From positions 16,085,500 to 16,149,499 of the forward strand of contig OZ024867.1 in the NCBI GenBank assembly GCA_964017155.1: a stretch of 64,000 bases of DNA, read 5' to 3'. Position 1 is the stretch's first letter. The number at the start of each line of letters is the position of its first letter. This DNA comes from Oasisia sp. SBJ-2009. Taxonomy: Eukaryota > Annelida > Polychaeta > Sabellida > Siboglinidae. This document shows positions 59,919 to 64,000 of the stretch, in pieces. Both the position numbers and the translations under genes were made by a program. The notes below the pieces were generated by a model. It ran no database searches and had not been told where the DNA came from. It was given only the letters and a program-made list of their open reading frames with translations.

Positions 59919-62900
59919 ATAGCTTTATTCTTTCTACAATGACATCGCTCGTATGTGACCTAACAACATACTATAGTGTAAGCTATTTATTGTCAAGAAA
60001 GTATGAATGAAATGTTAAGTAATTATGCTGAGCTAGATCTCAGGTACTTGTACGAGAGAGTAATACCCAATATGAAAATATAGAAACGAACCCTTTCAAT
60101 TTAGCAGATATAAATAGTAATTATTGTGATGTTAACGATATCCTTCCTGACAAGTTTAGTCATAATAACTTCCAGTGTAAAGTGCTCCACCTAAACATAC
60201 AAGGACTCTCATCAAAATGTGATCAACTTCAAACATTACTGTCAGAGCTCTCTGATGCACATGTGGAAATTGACTATATTTTGTTGTGTGAAACTTTTGT
60301 AAATAATGATAATGCACATCTTTTTATGTTGCCCAATTATAACTTTATTTATAAAAATAGAAAGATTAAAGCTAAAGGTGGTGTCGCGATATATATCCGT
60401 GATAATATTCAGTATAACCTAAGAGAAGACCTTAGTATTTTCATAGAAGGTGAATTTGAATCCATATTAATTTAATCTATTAATAATGGTCAAACTTCAA
60501 TTGTAGGTGAAATATACCGGATTCCTAATACAAACGTTATTGATCTATTCAACGGTATGAGGCAATATTACATAAAACGGAAAGCTCAAACAGTCAAGTT
60601 ACAATAGCCACTGATCAACATTTCAAATATCTAAAAATTAACTCTTATAAACCCTCAACTGATCTTTTACATCTATATCTAGCCGCAAATACAATTCCCA
60701 CGATTACTAAGCCAACGCGTATCACCCATACTTCTGCTACCCTCATTGATAACATATATGTACGGCACACTACCCCATTTGTTCACTCTGGTATACTATT
60801 CAGCGAGATATCTGACCATTTACCTATATTCTGTCTTATCGTAAAGCGGAAACCCTCAAAAACACGTAATGAGCCATTATAATTAACATTCAAACATAGA
60901 CCTTTATCTAACGTGTCGATTCGACATATAAAATCTGAACTCCAGCAAATTAATTGGACACATCTTCATCAATTAGACATAAATAAGGCGTTTAAAAATG
61001 TTACTGAACATTTAAATTGTACCATTGCATCATACGCATCAGAGAAAACTGTCAAAATTAAATCGAAATATGTCATTCGGAATGTTTGGATGACTAAAGG
61101 ATTAATGAAATCATCTTTAACCTCAAATAAACTGTATCGGAAATGTATTAACAAACCTAAGAAACATCCTGCTCACATCCGTTATGCGAAATATAGAAAT
61201 ATCTATAAGTTAAAACAAATAGCAAAAATAACCTACTATGCTAATCAATTAAACACATTCAAGAATGACGCTAATAAAACATGGAATTTACTAAAGAATA
61301 TGATTGGAAAATAAACGATAAATCTGGCATTCCTTTACATTTTAAACATAATAATGCTATAATTAAAGATCCTTATCAAATATCTAATGCATTTTGTAAT
61401 TTCTTTACAAATATTGGTCCAAACCATGCCATTGCAATACCTCAATCCAAAAAACAATTTACATCTTATCTTCAGAATTGCCCTAAACGTAACTAAAATA
61501 GTATGTTCATGAGCCCAACCGATGCAAGTGAGATCAGGGAAATAATAAAGACACTTCAACCTAAGAAAGGTACAAGTCTCGACAATTTGAGTGCGCTTGT
61601 CATAAAGTTATTTGGGGAGCAAATAGCGATGGCTTTGTCTATTTTAAGAAACATGTCAATGTCTGAGGGAATAGTACCAGATGAATTGAAAATTGCGAAG
61701 ATTATACCTGTCCATAAGTCAAACGCTAAATACGACATTTCCAATACAGACCTATATCATTGTTACCTTAAATTTCAAAATACTGGGAAAAGTTGTATAT
61801 AAAAGGACTTTTCATTTCATTCAAACTAATAAAATATTAAATAATAACCAATAAGGTTTTCAGGAAAAACATTCAACAATAAATGTTATAACCGCGCTTA
61901 CTAGTGATGTTGTAAAAGCTTTGGAAAATAAAGACTCGGTCCTTTGTGTTTTCTTGGATTTAAGTAAACCATTCGATACAATTGATCACCAAATCTTATT
62001 GTATAAACTTGAATTTTATGGAATAAGGGGTACTCCTCTCAAATGGTTTAAAAGTTATCTGTCAAATCGGAAACAATATGTTAAATATAATAATAGTGAT
62101 TCGCTTCAACGGGACATCACATACGGTGTTCCGCAGGGGTCTATACTTGGTCCGCTCCTGTTTATTATATACATAAATGATCTCCCGTTTTGTGTAAAAC
62201 ATTGTAAAACTATACTATTTGGCGATGACACTACTATATACAAGATTGGAAAACAAGTTAATAATATATACGAAGACATGAACAATGAACTTCAAGTATT
62301 AGCTGACTGGTTTCGTGCAAATAAATTATCTCTAAATATTTCCAAAACGAAAAGCATGTTATTCTGTAGTCCCCTCCTCCTGAGAATGAAGAACTTATTT
62401 TAACAATGTCTAATACAATTATCCAGCGTATGAAGTGTTTACAATTTTTAGGTCTTTATATTGATGAAACACTTGATTGGCACGAACACATCAACAAATG
62501 CAAAAATAAATTAACCAGTCCTTTATATGTAATCAATAAAGTTAACAGCTACCTTCCTGTGTCCGCACTTAAAACAATTTATTACACTTTAGTTTACCCT
62601 TACTTGACATATGGAATCATCTTGTGGGGTCTACATATAAAACGTACTTGACAAAATTATTTATTATCCAAAAAACAATAGTTCGAACCATACTCAAAAG
62701 AAATTATAGGGAACATTCTCACCCCTTTTTACGTGCTTAACATTAGTTAAACTGAATGACATATACGAACTGGAAATTGGAAAATGTATGTATAATTATG
62801 TTCATAGGAGTTTCCCTCATTATTTATCCGATACATTTACATTTACCCATGACATACACATTCACGAAACTAGACAATCCTCACACATACGACCTTTTAC

Positions 62901-63472
62901 TTCTCTAACAGTAAAATGTTCTAACAGTTTTTTATGTAAAGGTCCATTGATATGGAACAGAATTCCGTTTACTATCCAACACAAAAACAACATAAAAAGT
63001 TTTGCAGTATCACTAAAAGCAATCGTAAAAGGGTATGAAGAGCTCTCTGAAGCCTATTAAATATAAAATATCTGCTCATATACGTTTGTAATTATATCCT
63101 TGTCATTGTCGTTATTTGGTATTACTACACGTTTGCTATACATGGTAATTGAACATTTATTATTGAATATTATTGTTACGTTTTACATACCTGGTCAGTT
63201 ATAAAAACTATAAGTATGTGTTACACGTGAAATTACTATTATAACATTATTGTTTATACAGCTATGGTAGGGTTGACAGCGACCAGTTTAATTTATGACA
63301 AATGGTTTCGTAATAATAATTATCTATACAAACTGGTAACAGCCTTAATTGGCTCCGCTGTCTGACCGGAATCGTGCATTATATAATTGTCTGTTACATG
63401 TTTAGTTTATTACATATGTGCTTTGTACGTTTCCGAAAATAAAACATTCATTCAAAACATTCATTCATTCGT
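59919..63472 (+). pseudogene. Retrotransposon ORF2, second tandem copy (endonuclease and RT)
   Basis: Starts with the same CTTGTCGTATAGCTTTATTC as the first copy. Endonuclease (60,182-60,860, with a stop at 60,472) is followed by a linker (60,913-61,314), RT fingers (LKIAKIIPVHKSNAK), palm (CVFLDLSKPFDTIDHQ, GVPQGSILGPLLF) and thumb (QFLGLYIDETLDWHEHI), ending at 63,060 (GYEELSEAY). The active site reads ILFGDDTTIY, with Gly for the usual Ala. Several frameshifts and stops occur. AATAAA and a CATTCATTCATTC tail (63,440-63,470) mark the 3' end. The domain order and motifs fit the CR1/Jockey group. Confidence 0.82.
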
Positions 63473-64000
63473 GTCAACCTGTACGTGCTGCTGTAGCCGA
63501 ATATTTCTTGCTGCCTTTTTGTGGAATGCTTTAGGTCATACATAAAATATTATGTTATACAGCTGTAGATTTATTGATCATGGCAATAAACACTCCATAA
63601 TGACAACTCTAATACCATGATGCCAGTTTTTGTTTACTGAGTTTGAATATATGCTTTTCTTTTCAGGCCACCACTCAACAATAAACTGAACAGCACCACT
63701 AGGTCAACAAGTTACTAAGCTATAGTGTCCACAAGATCCCGGACAAGATTCCACAACCATGGGCTGTGCAAGACGCTGCAGATTAACTGTCATATGAATA
63801 TCAACCGAGTGATTTCAGTTGTGTGTTGCATCCATGACAGTCTCCCCTGTACCGATGGTGTGTGCACTGACTTCCAGGCCAGTCAGTTACCCAAACTGAC
63901 TAGAGACCAACATAGAATGCAGGTTGCTTGACCTGCGAATATGGTGATATCTGACTAGCTTTGCAGTTTGTGGTAGAACGGTGGGTGCCATGGTCTGGCA
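63473..64000. other. No gene recognised
   Basis: An acceptor-like TGCTTTTCTTTTCAG at 63,652-63,666 precedes a short open frame (63,725-63,931) without a family signature. It could be an exon of a gene continuing beyond the window. Confidence 0.3.

Overview
The window is AT-rich animal DNA. It has spliced genes with GT-AG introns, many microsatellites, several non-LTR retrotransposon families and DNA transposons, and no operons. The mix of repeat families fits a marine invertebrate, probably a lophotrochozoan such as a mollusc, but the species cannot be named from the sequence. Almost every coding signal belongs to a mobile element. The one exception worth noting is a single-exon piece of a type II membrane protein, present twice.

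Layout. 1-7,989 is a 14-bp satellite with a second-order period of 5,155 bp. Next to it is a broken nuclease-like pseudogene (7,993-8,390, minus). A 5'-truncated non-LTR retrotransposon (9,286-10,165, minus) ends in a pentanucleotide tail. 10.2-15.1 kb is mostly non-coding. From 15,423 to 38,735 I read one P-superfamily DNA transposon. It has matching long terminal inverted repeats and an exact 8-bp target duplication (GTCCGGAG), and it sits inside another non-LTR retrotransposon, splitting it in two. The transposon carries a multi-exon Pif1-like helicase and a PHD-finger gene on the plus strand. Converging on them from the minus strand is a P-type transposase, whose N-terminal exons look like an RFX-type winged helix and start inside the right terminal repeat.

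The transposon is broken by a near-perfect palindrome. The left arm (24,305-36,818) is the reverse complement of the right arm (36,819-56,971). The axis has no spacer and lies inside a transposase exon. Each arm carries the same cargo: a 4.5-kb element with ~0.7-kb inverted repeats around a decayed zinc/FEN1-XPG-like nuclease gene, the membrane-protein exon, and the transposon end with its flanking retrotransposon. The arms differ by an 8.0-kb block present only on the right (39,998-48,007), a TA-rich block expanded on the left, and isolated single-base changes. The palindrome is either a young inverted duplication or a head-to-head misjoin of two haplotypes. Reads spanning 24,305, 36,818 and 56,971 would decide.

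57.1-63.5 kb holds a decayed non-LTR retrotransposon: ORF1, then two tandem copies of the ORF2 start, only the second of which has a reverse transcriptase. The last 0.5 kb has no recognised gene.

The main point of interest is the P element. If the palindromic insertion is removed, an element of about 10.8 kb remains, with transposase, Pif1-like helicase and PHD protein between ~560-bp terminal repeats. I do not know this gene combination as a described P-superfamily architecture.
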